Shown in pieces: positions 1 through 11,370 of a stretch of 64,000 nt of DNA. The position numbers and the translations under genes are program-made. The DNA is from Micrasema longulum (lineage: Eukaryota > Arthropoda > Insecta > Trichoptera > Brachycentridae): NCBI GenBank assembly GCA_022494885.1, contig JAGVSM010000505.1, forward strand, positions 62,001 to 126,000, written 5' to 3'. The notes beneath the pieces are model-generated. The model did not search any database. It saw only the letters and a list, made by a program, of their open reading frames with translations, and had not been told where the DNA came from. Each line of letters opens with the position of its first letter. Position 1 is the stretch's first letter.

Positions 1-2330
1 CACAATTTGGTGTTGAACACATGATCTATCTAAAAAGCTGTCGAAATTTCCGCTATCTTCAAAAATGAAACATTTTCGTTCAATAATATTTACTAAAAAT
101 ATTAAAACACGTTTTTATTAATTGACTTTTTCACTATTATTAAGTCGCTATTAAATTAAAAGTCTTTGACTTTCTACTTTTAACCCTTCTTTGGTCTCTA
201 AATTTTATTTTCTACTTAATTTATGATAAATATTTATATTAAAATATACAACTGTCTTAATTCGATTATGATTGAAATGCGTACCAAGAATACTATGAAA
301 TATATATTAAACCTACGTTTTATAAATTAAAATAAATTAATAGACTGGTATACACCCAAAAATAAGTATCTTAATGGAAAAAATTGTCTTTCTAAAAATA
401 CTCCCCTATGTTATCAAGAAAAATAGTTCTATCTACTTAAAGCGTCAACGTATTAAAATTAATTATTGTATTTATTTTTATTTAATTATAATACTAATTT
501 TTTACTTTAAAAGATTCTTTGGGTTTAAAAAAATATTATTTAATATTTTATAAACATTTTTTTATGAGAAAAACTAGATTATTTACCAAACTTATTTAAA
601 ATTAAAAAAAATAAAATTTCTATATAAAATATACCTTACTATATTTATCTATCACAAAATATATTATTTAAAATGTATAAGTAAAGATAAAATGATCTAC
701 TTAAAATATTTAAGTTCTTAAATAAGCAATTCATAAGACTTAAATATCCGTTAAATTCAATTATCCAAGCCATTTTAAATATTTATTAAATTTTTATAGT
801 GCATACTTAATATTTAAAAGAAACTTTTGGTATGGTGTAATTCAAAATATGGTTTCTTTGATGAAAAGATTTTATATTTTTAAAATATATTTTCTGTTTA
901 ACTACGTTTTAAAATTCAAAAAAATATAATAAGTCTCATAGTATTTTCTCAATTTCACATTAAAAAGTTAAATAATTTCCAAACATTCGTTCTATAGAAA
1001 TTGATGAAGACTGTTTTTTATTGCTAAGATTGGCCCTTAAAATCATAATGATAACATTTATTTTACAGTTTGAGAGCATTTAGATTTAGAAGAAGAGCTT
1101 TTTTTACAACGTGTTTAAAGTTTTAATCTTTAGACTTTTTTGATAGATTAAAGGTTACGGACAATTATCGGCGTTTTATCATCATCACCCATGTGTATAA
1201 TTCAGAGTAATTTTTTCAAGTTATATAAACTTTTAAAAATAATAAAATTAAACATAAAAAATTGAACAAGTGTTACACTTCATTAAAATTATTATTTTTA
1301 ATTAAAACCAGGGACCAAAAACGACGTTAAACTTGAAATAAAATGCCTGGATCAAACCGAAATTATAATCGAATTAAAAAAAATAATAATAAATATTTTA
1401 ATGCGTCATGGAGGAAATTTTATAAGCTTATAACAAGCTTTGTTATATTTGTTGGCCATGTCTGTTTTTAAAATGTAATAATAAAACAATTTAGATTAAA
1501 TTGGGACTCTTGTACGTTTTTAATCCCTGAAATTATCACATGTATAGTACAATAATTAATATGTTTGAATTAAATATTAAATTGACTCGATTTCGCACAT
1601 TCAAAGGTACTTACTAAGATATGGCTTTATTGTCAAATGCGATTTTAAGTTTAAATTACAATTTAGACGTTATTCTTAACAACCATTTAAAATTCGTATA
1701 TTTTTTAATCTAAAAGGGACATAAAGAGTATTAATATTTACGGTACAATCCGTATTTTTTTAAATTATTACGAAATGTTAAGATTTGGTCTTAAGCTGTA
1801 TAATGTATTAGTAAGTGTTTTAATTATTGCCAAATATCTTTTGTTTTGATCATAAAATTCCGTGACAGTTTTTTTTACTATAAAGCTTTAGTATCGAGTT
1901 GATCGAATGATTCACGGAACGGTTTTTACTCGGACACAAAACGATAAAAAAATAATAACAGAAAATATAACAGATTCTGTTCAAATCGTTTTGGTAGTAT
2001 TGACTATACATAATATTGAAATTTCTAGATTCTAAAATACAAAAAGTTTGTTTCAGGCATTCAAAAAGTTTGATAATTTTCTTGATTCATTAGATATAAT
2101 TATTTTTGTGATATGCATAATTCATATTTTGGGATTAATTCAATCTAATCTGGTGAATATAAGATTAAAAAAGGTTTTTTTTTTACACCAATTCATTCAA
2201 AAACCTTTGGCGAAAAAATTGTAAAGTTCCAAATGCAAGTATGGCTGATTTTAAAGAATGTTCCCAATTCTGAGCAGCATAAAATAAATCAAATTAATGT
2301 TTAGAAATGGATTTGAATTTAGAATCCTCA
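1..2330. other. AT-rich stretch without recognised features
   Basis: About 2.3 kb of very AT-rich sequence with many homopolymer runs. No ORF above noise, no repeat recognisable from the rest of the window and no splice-linked brp exon was seen. It lies in the intron downstream of brp exon d. Confidence 0.5.
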
Positions 2331-2339
2331 AATCAATGG

Positions 2340-2760
2340 GCTGATATGTATGTACATGTATATGTATGACAATAGTCACAAAACTACGTAAAAGATTTTA
2401 TAAGACACGAATGACAAAAGAGATAACTCACAATACATATGCCTTAAGCATGGAATCATATAATGGACAAAATTAAACACGGAATCATCAGATTAGAAAA
2501 GAGTTAATGATATTATATAATATATTTGACAATAGATAAGTTTAAACAAAAAATCAAACCCAAGCGTAAGTCTTGATCAAAAAAGAGTATTCAGAATACT
2601 GACAATTGCATAGTGAAACTATGTTTAGAAATGGAATTGAACGCGGAATCATCAGATTAGAAAGGAGTTTATGATGATGTGCGCGTGACAATGGTCACTG
2701 AAAACTAGGCAAACAGATTGTAGATTACAATAACCTTAGAACAAGAGAAATCGGTTCGGG
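2340..2760 (+). repeat. Diverged tandem duplication, about 160 bp period
   Basis: The phrase CGGAATCATCAGATTAGAAA recurs at about 2482 and 2642, each time followed by a variant of gagtttatgatga. A variant of tgacaatagtcac occurs near 2367 and 2687. The copies are diverged and gapped, so this is an old local duplication. No coding content is seen. Confidence 0.4.
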
Positions 2761-2938
2761 AAGATCTCGGAACACACGTCATGGCGTGATGAATCGTTAT
2801 TGTCACTTAGAGGAGTGAAGCAGATAGCAGAGGGCAGAGACAAGGGAGAGCGGAGACGAGAGAGGGAAGCGCAGTTCACATGATAACACTCATCTGGCCA
2901 TCTTTCTTCACCTGCACATTGTTGAGTAGGAAACTTAC

Positions 2939-3220
2939 TTGTCGCTTAAGGCTACCGTCGTGTTTGGGGTAGAAGTCCTGGAGCGCGGGGGAGGAGGAGA
3001 AGAAGGTCGGCGCGGGGGTGTGGAGGAGCGGGGAGGCGAGGCGCCGCACCTCGCCCTCGAGCAGCAACACCTCGCGCTCCAGGTTGGCGATGCGCGCGTC
3101 CTTGGTCTCCAAGATGGCGGTCAGCGTGCCCGACGGCGGGGGCGCGCGAACTTCGCCCGCCAGCGCCTTCTCCAGCTGCAGCTGCAGCGCGCGCAGAGCC
3201 TCGTCCGTGGCCCTCAACTC
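2939..3220 (-). CDS. brp: Bruchpilot/ELKS-CAST exon d (94 codons, GC-rich)
   Basis: The exon opens at a cccgcag acceptor and closes at CAA followed by gtaagt, phase 0 at both ends. It encodes ELRATDEALRALQLQLEKAL near the start, then TLTAILETKDARIANLERE. The second stretch aligns with the ERC segment (T.I..KD.KI..LER....E.EV..L) that follows the LLEMLQ helix. The last third is a Pro/Ser/Phe-rich non-coiled stretch (residues about 62-94). GC content and CpG density are far above the rest of the window, and codons are strongly GC-ending, unlike exons b and c. A CpG-rich hairpin sits 44 bp upstream of the acceptor. Later exons must lie below position 1; none was recognised in 1-2938. Confidence 0.85.
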
Positions 3221-3263
3221 CTGCGGGCCACACAAGGGTAAGGGGCGCGGCCGCACACGACGA

Positions 3264-3339
3264 TTAGTTTGACGAAAGAAAGACCCCCCCGCGCCGCCAC
3301 CCCTCCCCGCCCGCGCGGACATTTCTTTCGCCAAACTAA
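3264..3339. repeat. 18-bp inverted repeat around a CpG/C-rich loop
   Basis: TTAGTTTGACGAAAGAAA at 3264-3281 pairs with TTTCTTTCGCCAAACTAA at 3322-3339 with one mismatch. The 40-bp loop is almost pure C and G. A third partial copy of the arm (gttagtttgac) follows at 3346. The hairpin lies 44 bp upstream of the acceptor of brp exon d, on the intron side, so it would be present in the pre-mRNA. Confidence 0.6.
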
Positions 3340-3414
3340 CTCTTTGTTAGTTTGACATTGTCCATCCGCATCATTTACTGCGCCTCCCCTCCGCTTCCTC
3401 CCCTCCTCGCCGCA

Positions 3415-3668
3415 AAATTTTGATCGGATTCGAACTGCGCTCTAGTTTGCGTCCCGAGCCAAACACCGAAGAGTCGGATTTTTGTTGCAAAATGGACAAT
3501 TTCTCACTAACAGAGGTACGCGGCGCAGGGTGCGTGGGCACCACATTTTGATCGAATTCGGATACTTTGTGCTGCGTTCTAGTTTCCGTAAAGTTCTAGA
3601 ATCGGTCTTTAGTTGCGAAATGGACAATTTCTCACTAACAGAGATACACGCGGCGCAGTATGTGTGTG
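3415..3668 (+). repeat. Tandem duplication, period about 126 bp
   Basis: Two head-to-tail units share the order attttgatcg.attcg, gctctagttt/ttctagtttc, and the identical block AATGGACAATTTCTCACTAA followed by cagag and a cgcggcgcag block. Unit one spans about 3415-3540 and unit two about 3541-3668. Internal divergence of roughly a fifth shows it is not recent. No known element was recognised. Confidence 0.6.
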
Positions 3669-4389
3669 GTGCCTGTGATGGTGTCGGTGCTGGCCGCTAC
3701 TACGTCTACCTCTAGCCCGCTACCCGCTACCCGCCACACCGCCGACAGGGATGGATGCTATAGAGACAGAGGGTGACAGAGATATCTAGCGTGGGTGCAT
3801 TCAACATTCAGGTGCTATCGATAGGAAATTTGGCCGAGTTGTTTTAGCCCTGCAGTCGATCGAATAACTCCCCCGGCAATTACTAGACTCTACAACGCTG
3901 ATTACAAACGAATCGTATTAGCGTGTACTGGTTGAACCATAAAACCATCAACCGTTGATGATATTATGGTACCGTCAAAGAAACTCAAATTTTCGCACGG
4001 AAAATTTAAGCGAACATTGCCAGTTTACCGTCAACGATTGATCCACCCGTGACGGGTCTGAAGGAATAAAATAATATATTTTTATTGGCAAAATATTGAA
4101 TATTCCACATTTTTCCCTTATTTCTTTCAGCGTTCCACAATTGGCCAAATTTCCCAAGCGACAGATTTCTAAACCACGTCTAATCGTGATTACATCTAAT
4201 AAAAAGCGAAGAAAATCAGTTTTGACATTGATTGAGTCTTTCAATATACGTTTTTCTGCTTATTCGTGTGTTTTATTTAGGGTGGAAATACGTTTTTCGA
4301 GGACAATGAGCTTTAAAACGTTTCTAACGAGAACATCAATTCATTTGCTGTGCAGAACGAACTATAGATTTTTCATCAGTAATATTTAA

Positions 4390-5500
4390 AGTAATGCACA
4401 ACTTACCAATGTTTGATTATTTATTTTTAGGCTATAAATACTTCATAAAATTACCAATTTATCCACTACGATGTCAAGTGATAAAGATATTCTGAAAGGT
4501 AAGTAAGTATAATTTATTTACTTTTAGTGTTTGAATGCAAAAGTATCAGAGTTTCAGTTTTTGTATACTCTCCTTGAAAAGTCTAGCGATTGAAAGAAAT
4601 TTATTCAATAATAAAACATTGTTACGAACCCAATTGAATTTATTTCGGAATACTACTTTGGAGTTTCAAAAGTCGCAGATCTTTATATCTACAATTGTAG
4701 TTATATGTTAACCAACTACACCTGTAGATGGCAAGATCTCTGCTTCCTGAAACCATATTCTAGGGCTTCAAAAAAAAAATCAAGTGGTCTCATAACAAAG
4801 TGTTTTATTTAATCAATCAATTTCCGACTTAACTAATTGAGAGAATTGTTTTTAATCTTCTCGCTAATTACAATTCAGTTGTTTTTTTTAAATCAACGAT
4901 TTTTTTACGAGCAAAACCACATACGAGTAAATAAAAAGATAGAATACTCTACAAGTCAAATTCAATAGTTCTGCTCACTAAGATCCTTCCTCTGTTTGGA
5001 GGAATACTGTACAGTGTTAATTTTTTTCCCCTGACGTATTTTGTACTGCTGGGCTTTTTAAATATAATATAATGTTCACAATTTAGTTTCAGTACGATTG
5101 GCAATAATTACGTATGCACGAATATTTTTAAATGTCAATTTGTAATCATGTTGCTTAAATTTTCTATTCTTATTTTTGTCACTACCTAATGTACTTGAAT
5201 TAATCAACGTACTTTAGATTTAATTTATTTTTGATTAATTTATGCGACGGCCATTAAACCCAACGGTTATTGAAACCTAGGATATTTACAATATACGCAG
5301 TTGTTATTTTGCTATATTTGGCATTTATTCATTTATTTCAACCAACGTTGAGCCTAGTTTTTTGCCAAAATCTTTGTAACCATTTCATGTTAGTATGCTA
5401 TGAGTAATGAATTGATTTAAGTGGTGATTATAAAAATTTGATGAATAAGATTTGGAGTCATTTTATGTCAATTAATTATGAAATGAATATGTTATTTGTT
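4390..5500. other. No recognised feature
   Basis: AT-rich brp intron sequence; no repeat shared with the rest of the window and no ORF above noise was seen. The minus-strand frame at 5510-5788 (ASLQAKSLKNRLLDFE) is open for 92 codons but was not identified. Confidence 0.4.
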
Positions 5501-5963
5501 ATTAACAATTCACGATTTTGGATTAAATTGGTTATTTTTTGTTAGTTTAGAGAACACGCGAACAGTATAAAGTAATAAACCCACTCGTCTATTAAGTACT
5601 GGAAGTTCTAATGCTATCGCTTCCTTCTGATTTTTCAAAGACAGATGCAGAGATCTAGATTCGAAATCCAGCAATCTATTCTTTAAAGACTTCGCTTGGA
5701 GACTCGCTATTTCTTGGAGAACTGGGGACGAACCTAAAAAGTTACCTGACGTTTTTAAAAATATCAAAAATATCCATGTTACTAACAATTTTTGGTGTAG
5801 CGGTTTTGGTTTATATTTAACTTTCCTCTTGCTGTCTAATTATTTTTGTAAAAAATGTATTCGAATAGTATTTTTTTGATATTTTAAACGAAGTATTTTT
5901 AGGAGCTTATAAATTAAAAATAGGAATATAACACAAAACATAAGGAAAAAAGCCAATTATTGT

Positions 5964-6605
5964 TTAATTTAGTAGATAATTCTTTGCCACTAATGATAAA
6001 AAAATATTTCCGGCTCTTGATTGTTTTATGAACTGAAGCTCCGATTTTCTACCACCTTTTTTTGATTGAACATTTGTGGCTATATGCCATGTATAGTAGG
6101 CTCGATGTTGACTTTCAAGACAGGAGTCGTTTTCGGCTTGTCCGAGTAGACTAACGACTTCAAATACCCCAGCGAAAAAGTCTAGAGGCATCAACTTGCA
6201 CGATCTTAGAGGCCAGTCCACCATTTCTCGATATAACGCCGTCATAAATAAAGTTGATGGTTTCGCGTGCAAATCATTTTGGCAACAAAGATTCTATGAG
6301 CATCACTCTGTAGCGGTTTCCATAGATGTCCATTTCAGCCTTCTTTATTTTTAAAGAAGATCTAACGGATAACGCCTCCGACACAAAATCTTAGCATTTT
6401 TCGGGTGATAGTAGCTGATGATCGATAGCTGATAGACCGCCTCTGGATTAGACAATTTATTGTTCTTATTCACAAAGACACCAAGGCAGCAATGACCCTC
6501 ACCGCCGAACAAAATTTTAGGGTAAAACAGTGGATTGACTAAACACTGATTTAGGAAATAAATTTCCGCAATTTGTAAACACTGTTGAGGTAGGAATATT
6601 TTCAT
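5964..6605 (-). pseudogene. Degenerate mariner/Tc1-type transposase
   Basis: Two reading frames carry pieces of one transposase in the correct order. The first (6605 down to 6351) includes ILFGGEGHCCLGVFVNKNN, which matches the mariner-type I.FSDE.HF.L.G.VNKQN block with the DE residues changed. The second (6272 down to 5964) includes VDWPLRSCKLMPLDFF, matching the VNWPPRSCDLTPLDFF block that carries the last catalytic acid of the DDE triad. The W.Q.DGA block between them is not readable, and the frame shifts between about 6272 and 6351. The copy is therefore dead. Terminal inverted repeats were not found. The family is known for cut-and-paste transposition at TA dinucleotides. Confidence 0.72.
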
Positions 6606-6972
6606 AATGAAATGGCAAACAATGCTGAAAACAAAACTGCTCTCAGCTGCCCAATTACTTTAACAGTGTGAACATATTGAAAAAAGTACCCCCTAAAAAT
6701 CACCCTTTATAAGTGGATAAACATTAATGTAAAAGCCTGAATAGATAAATGAATATCTTGTATCATTTTTTTTGTATTATTTTCAACCTCTTAACGAGAC
6801 TGATAAGTATCAAAGTATCAAATATATGTAAAAGATTGCAGTCTCTCTTTGTTGTGGCATCTGCTAGACATTTTGCAAATTCTCCAATCGTCAGACTACA
6901 CCGGCTCGTAAACGAATATGGAAAAATTGGTATGTTTCGTTTTCTATTGTCAGTTTTTGGATTAAAAATTCT

Positions 6973-7232
6973 TCATCATCATTCCCTGTCCGCACCCAAT
7001 GGCGCATAGGGCACTGCATTGGTACACCGATCGCAGCGTATCTTGATCATTTTTGTTACATGAAAGTAAGACGATCAGCCTTGCGCTTAAGTTTCCAGTC
7101 CAGGGACCATGAAATATTCTAGTGTGAAATCACTCCTGTAAATAAATATCTCATGTCAACCATGTCGGGAATCGAACCCGAGACCTCTCGCATGGCAGGC
7201 TAACGCGCTGACCATTACACTACAAGGCCGAC
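6973..7232 (-). mobile_element. tRNA-derived SINE, full-length copy 1
   Basis: The element reads 5' to 3' on the minus strand. Its head resembles a tRNA: A-box-like tagtgtaatggtcagcg, anticodon-arm-like GCCTGCCATGCGAGAGG and B box GGTTCGATTCC. The body contains a conserved block (tggtccctggactgg) and cgatcggtgtaccaatgc, and the tail is an ATGATG repeat. The head is closest by eye to tRNA-Gly(GCC), but no intact cloverleaf acceptor is present. Other copies in the window are at 18407-18656, 26170-26676, 42118-42215, 54775-54950 and 58858-59048. Confidence 0.8.
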
Positions 7233-7604
7233 GTTAAGATTCTTACGGTGATAAAATAAAAATAACGTACTTTATTCAAATGCTGTCAAAACCACTATTT
7301 TGCTAACCTACACTTAAATCTACCTTCCGCAAACTTTATTTTTTTGCCTAAAACGTTTATAATTTTTTTAACACATTTAATTAGGTGCCTATCTTTTTTA
7401 TGTAGTATTTTATTTGAATTTTATGTATTTCTTTAAAACATAATGTTCTGTTTATTGGATAAACACCTTATTATTGACTGATTATACTACGAAACGCTTG
7501 AAAGTACCCGCCATGTAAAAGCCCTCTGGGCGTATATAATGAATAAACCTCATTGCTTATTCTTTTACAGCTTTGCAGCGTATATTTTTGAAAGCTATAT
7601 AGAT

Positions 7605-8895
7605 ATCATCATCACTATGGCAGCATTATCGGTATGGCATGTGATGTTAATGACCTTACCTCCCTTAGTAGATTCACTACTTTTTTTAAATCTTAAAGGC
7701 GTTTTTTTATACATATTTATTCTGCTTGTGTAAGAAAAGGTTTTAGGCGTATATATTGTGCTATATTTAGTTATAAAGGTGCTAAGCTTGCTTTGTTTCT
7801 TTGTTGTTCTCAATATGTGTTATTTTCTAAATGCTAATATTATAACTAACTAACTAACTAACCATCACGCCATTTCCCCGGAGGGGTAGGCAGAGAGGAT
7901 AGAACGCCACACCACTCTGTCCTGGCACACTTCCTTTGCTTCCTTCACATTCATACATCTTCTCATGCACGCCCGTCGATTATTCCGACTTTTCACATGA
8001 CCACTTTCAAGAATTTGTTGTACTTGATCATGCCATGTCTTTCTCGGCCTTCCTCGACTTCTACAACCAGACACATTCGCATCATAAATCTTTTTAGCCG
8101 TTCTTTCATCATTCATTCGCTCCACATGACCGAACCATCGCAAAAGACCTTTCTTAATTTTGTCGATAATGCTTAACTCAGCCTTGCATTCTGCTCTAAT
8201 TTCGACATTAGGGCACCTATCATACATTGTTTTTCCGCACATTCGCCTGAGGGATCGCATTTCAACAGCATTCAGTCTACTTTCGTCCCTTTTTTTTCAA
8301 CTCCATGCTTCGCTTCCATACATTAGGGTTGGTACCAGAAATCCATTATGAACTGCTAATTTAGCCTCTTGCGATAGACACTTATTTGCTACGACAGACT
8401 TTAAGGCACCATTAACTCTGTTACCGGCACTAACCCTCCTTTCAATATCCTTGTCCATATTTCCATCTCTAGTAAACATACTACCCAGATATACAAATTC
8501 TTCGACCTGTTTCAAACTATCTCCATTTACTACAATCTTACATTCAGTCATAGTTACATTTCTTTCAAAGACCATGACGTTCGACTTTTGCACATTCATT
8601 AGCAAATCACTCTCCTTGCACACTTCGTAAACCTTTGTAACCAAGGATTGCAGTTCCTCTTCGCTGTCAGCTAGGAGGACTGCGTCATCGGCGTACAGAA
8701 GGCAACTGACAGTTAGATTACTCATTTTCGCTCCCACATCCATACTTTTTAATTCTTTCATACATTTATCCATGTATATGTTGAATAACCATTATTATAT
8801 ATGTCCCGAATTGAGTTGTTGTAACTCCTGGGAATGTAATTCAACGTATTATACTTGTAAAATACTTTGTGTTATATGATTTATAAATAAAAAAA
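7605..8895 (+). repeat. LINE-like 3'-UTR repeat (U4), interrupted by an RTE element
   Basis: Positions 7605-7844 and 8793-8895 together match the continuous sequence at 56449-56790. Shared blocks are gtggcatgtgatgttaatga-type, gctaagcttgctttgtttct and gagttgttgtaactcctggg. The repeat ends with an AATAAA and an A-rich tail, as a retrotransposon 3'-UTR would. The 948 bp between is an RTE-type LINE in the opposite orientation. Confidence 0.72.
7845..8792 (-). pseudogene. 5'-truncated RTE-type LINE, reverse transcriptase C-terminal half
   Basis: One frame runs from 8791 to 7865 with a single in-frame stop. It begins WLFNIYMDKCMKELKSM and contains the catalytic LLYADDAVLLADSEEELQ motif of reverse transcriptase palm domain C. 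It continues through KQVEEFVYLGSMFTRDG and YGSEAWS, then the stop near 8297 (where a W is expected), then LLRWFGHVERMNDERTAKK, a GRPRKTWHDQV segment and ISAYPSGE-like final residues. This is the usual C-terminal arrangement of RTE-like LINEs. The 3' end is a TTAG microsatellite. TATTATA flanks both ends (7838-7844, 8793-8799) as a likely target-site duplication. It is dead because of truncation and the stop. Confidence 0.85.
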
Positions 8896-9209
8896 TTGAA
8901 CGCCTCCCCCGCATTTGGAATTTTCCGCATACGTCTCGCATACGTGACTTGGAATAGTAATCATTAGAAAGACCCGTGGAATTGTCACTAGCGTAGTATA
9001 TTAACAAGAAATATTGCAGACGAAGAATAATTTTTATGTGAAGTTGGTAAAAATGGTGAAAATTTGGTTCAAAGCCACACGAGACTATTCATGATTTAGT
9101 AAACAGTTTGATAAAAAAAAATACACGGACTTTGTACATTTTAAATCCTACATGTATTCCTCAATATTTATATTATCCCCTTCAAAGTCATCATCATCGG
9201 ATATATTAC

Positions 9210-9360
9210 ACCCGCGTTAATAACGATCAAACATAAATGCGTAGTGTTTAAAACTGTCTGAACATTTTTTTTAATTATCTCTGTTTATTAAGTCTTCTTT
9301 GTTTATTCTCAAATATAAAATTATTTAAAAAAATAATATTGTTGTGTCCTCGGCACGAGT
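9210..9360 (-). repeat. Partial copy of repeat U1
   Basis: Reverse-orientation match to 34807-35170 and 37557-37912. It shares gtttattaagtcttctttg, a variant of gtgtcctcggcacgag and the tgtctgaacattttt block. No coding content. Confidence 0.5.
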
Positions 9361-9739
9361 AGTGAGATATAATAGAAAAAGTACATATTATGCTCCCAGG
9401 AGTAATTAAAGAAACTCATTTGGGACCGTACGTGAGAAAAAACATTTTTTTGACAATACATAATATCATACATATTAATACATCCGAAATAGAAAGAAAA
9501 CATTATTGTATAAGAAACATAAAACACCATCTATATAAATTACATTAATAATTATTACCATCAAAAAGATTTAAGAAATATTTTTTAATAGCGACACTTC
9601 TGGATTTTTTATTCAATTTTTCGTGTTTTAGTCTTTGAGTATGTTTTAGCCCATCGGGCACTTGATTATATTCGGAATGGCAAATATTTTCTTTATATTT
9701 TCTACTGCCGAACTTTGTTGAGCGAAACTTAGACACGTG

Positions 9740-10090
9740 AAGATTCCCCGAGTAACGCGTATTGTAATTGTTTTTTTAATTAATCATAGTTTATAATGGA
9801 AAAAATATTAATAAAAAAAACGAAGCCACATTTTTTTTGTGTATCGTATTATCAGCGCTATGATTTTTTAATGTTTTGATATTTAGAAATTGTTTCGCCC
9901 GTGACGTCACAATTTCTCGTCGGTGGGTGCTGCTGATTTGTGAGTTTGTTTCTCGGAAACCGGAAATTTAACACAACGCTCTATCATCGGTTGATTCGTA
10001 AAAAATGTGACGTAGTTCAAAGTAGTTCATTTTTATTGAAATCAATTTTATTAATTTTTACCGCGTGTGAGAAAACAATTTTTATATCCG
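9740..10090 (+). repeat. Repeat U2 with GTGACGTCAC palindrome
   Basis: Matches 63540-63900 in reverse orientation. Both contain a perfect GTGACGTCAC palindrome, then a tcggtg/tcggag segment, then gttcaaagtagttcat followed by an A/T-rich tail. No ORF or terminal repeat could be defined, so the class is unknown. Confidence 0.5.
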
Positions 10091-10929
10091 ATTTCCCGTA
10101 GCACTGAACTTCCTGCTTTCATTGGTGACAATCAATTTACTCTCCTTTGCTTTTATTTCATAATCCCCAACCTTCTTGCATTGCTTTTCATCTCTTGTGT
10201 TTTCTCTGTAATATGTTCTACTTTATTATATTTGTAAAAAAAACATTAATAGTTTTAGACTTTTACCCATGTAATACAAGCTAATTTTAGGAATTTATCG
10301 ACAACAGTCAAATTTTAAGTTATGTGTACGAAAAAAAACAATGTGTTATTTTTTCGATATTCCAAGATTATTATGGAGAAATATGGACCATTGTTGACAT
10401 TTTCAATCCAACTTTGAATTATTTATTAAAAAAAAATAGCGTTAAATATGTATGCATTGCTAACATTCTTTAATAACTGAGAAACCATAGTACAATTCTG
10501 TTTACAAATATTTTACCCTGTATATTATCCCTGACAGTACAAATTTGTCCAAGTGTTAAAAACTCATTTTTGTTAACTCTTATATGAGAATGGATTTGAT
10601 GTAACTAATCACTGTCGGTACATATTTGGACCTTTTTAAATAGTTTTGGCCATTTTTTAGTAATTAATTCCAAAAAATTACTTCTGAGGGATCAGTTTTG
10701 CACAGAGCTGACCATATTGGTTGGGTAAACTAACTACTTCTTTATAAACCTCAATATTATTAACTTGTACAAAATGTTAATTGTATTTCTTCCAACCAAC
10801 CAATAAAATACAAGTTTAATTTTTACAATTCATGTTACAAAACATATTCTATAGAAAATAAAAATAAAAAAGCTAGAGACATATAAAAAAAAACTGGATT
10901 TGTATATAAGGAAAAAAGAGGAAACAAGA

Positions 10930-11370
10930 AAGAAGGAGAGATTAAGGAAGAGAAAGGAGATGTTTCTTCCGATGTGATTTAAACAGATATACTTTAGTAA
11001 CATCTTTGATGGTGGGTGGGAGATGACTCCACAGTCGAGCCGCATGGACACTATATGAGTTAGAGAAGAAAAAGGAATTGTGGATGGGTATTAAGAGTGT
11101 TTTGAGAATTAGAACGTAGAGATAAACCATGAACTGATAAACGTTGAAATTTGTCACGGAAGTATATAGGAGCGTTAGGACTATGAAGTACATTGAACAG
11201 AAGTGAGAGGTAGTGATAGCTCCTTCGGTGCCTAATTTTGAGCCATTTCGGTTTCCTACGATAACCAGAAATGTGGTCATATTTCCTAAGACCAAAAATA
11301 TACGTTATGCATGTATTCTGAAGTCGTTCAAGTTTATCGATTTGCTCACAGCTTAAATCAGTCATCAATT
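10930..11370 (-). pseudogene. CR1/Jockey-like LINE C-terminal fragment (family B)
   Basis: Overlapping frames encode CEQIDKLERLQNTCITYIFG, a typical post-thumb LINE segment, then SYSVHAARLWSHLPPTIKDV and VYLFKSHRKKHLLSLP. The latter is the C-terminal signature of this LINE family, also found at 35660-35733. Frameshifts separate the pieces. The order runs from 11370 down to 10940. Sister fragments are at 27740-28215 (minus) and 35372-35760 (plus). Confidence 0.7.

Noticed and set aside
2939..3241. Three overlapping open frames on both strands over the GC-rich brp exon
   Set aside because: They are shadow frames created by high GC content; only the minus frame with splice sites and ELKS homology is real.
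7157..7232. Possible functional tRNA-Gly gene on the minus strand
   Set aside because: The A and B boxes are tRNA-like, but there is no pairing acceptor stem. The sequence runs straight into the SINE body, and the same unit recurs several times with 5' truncations, so it is a SINE head.
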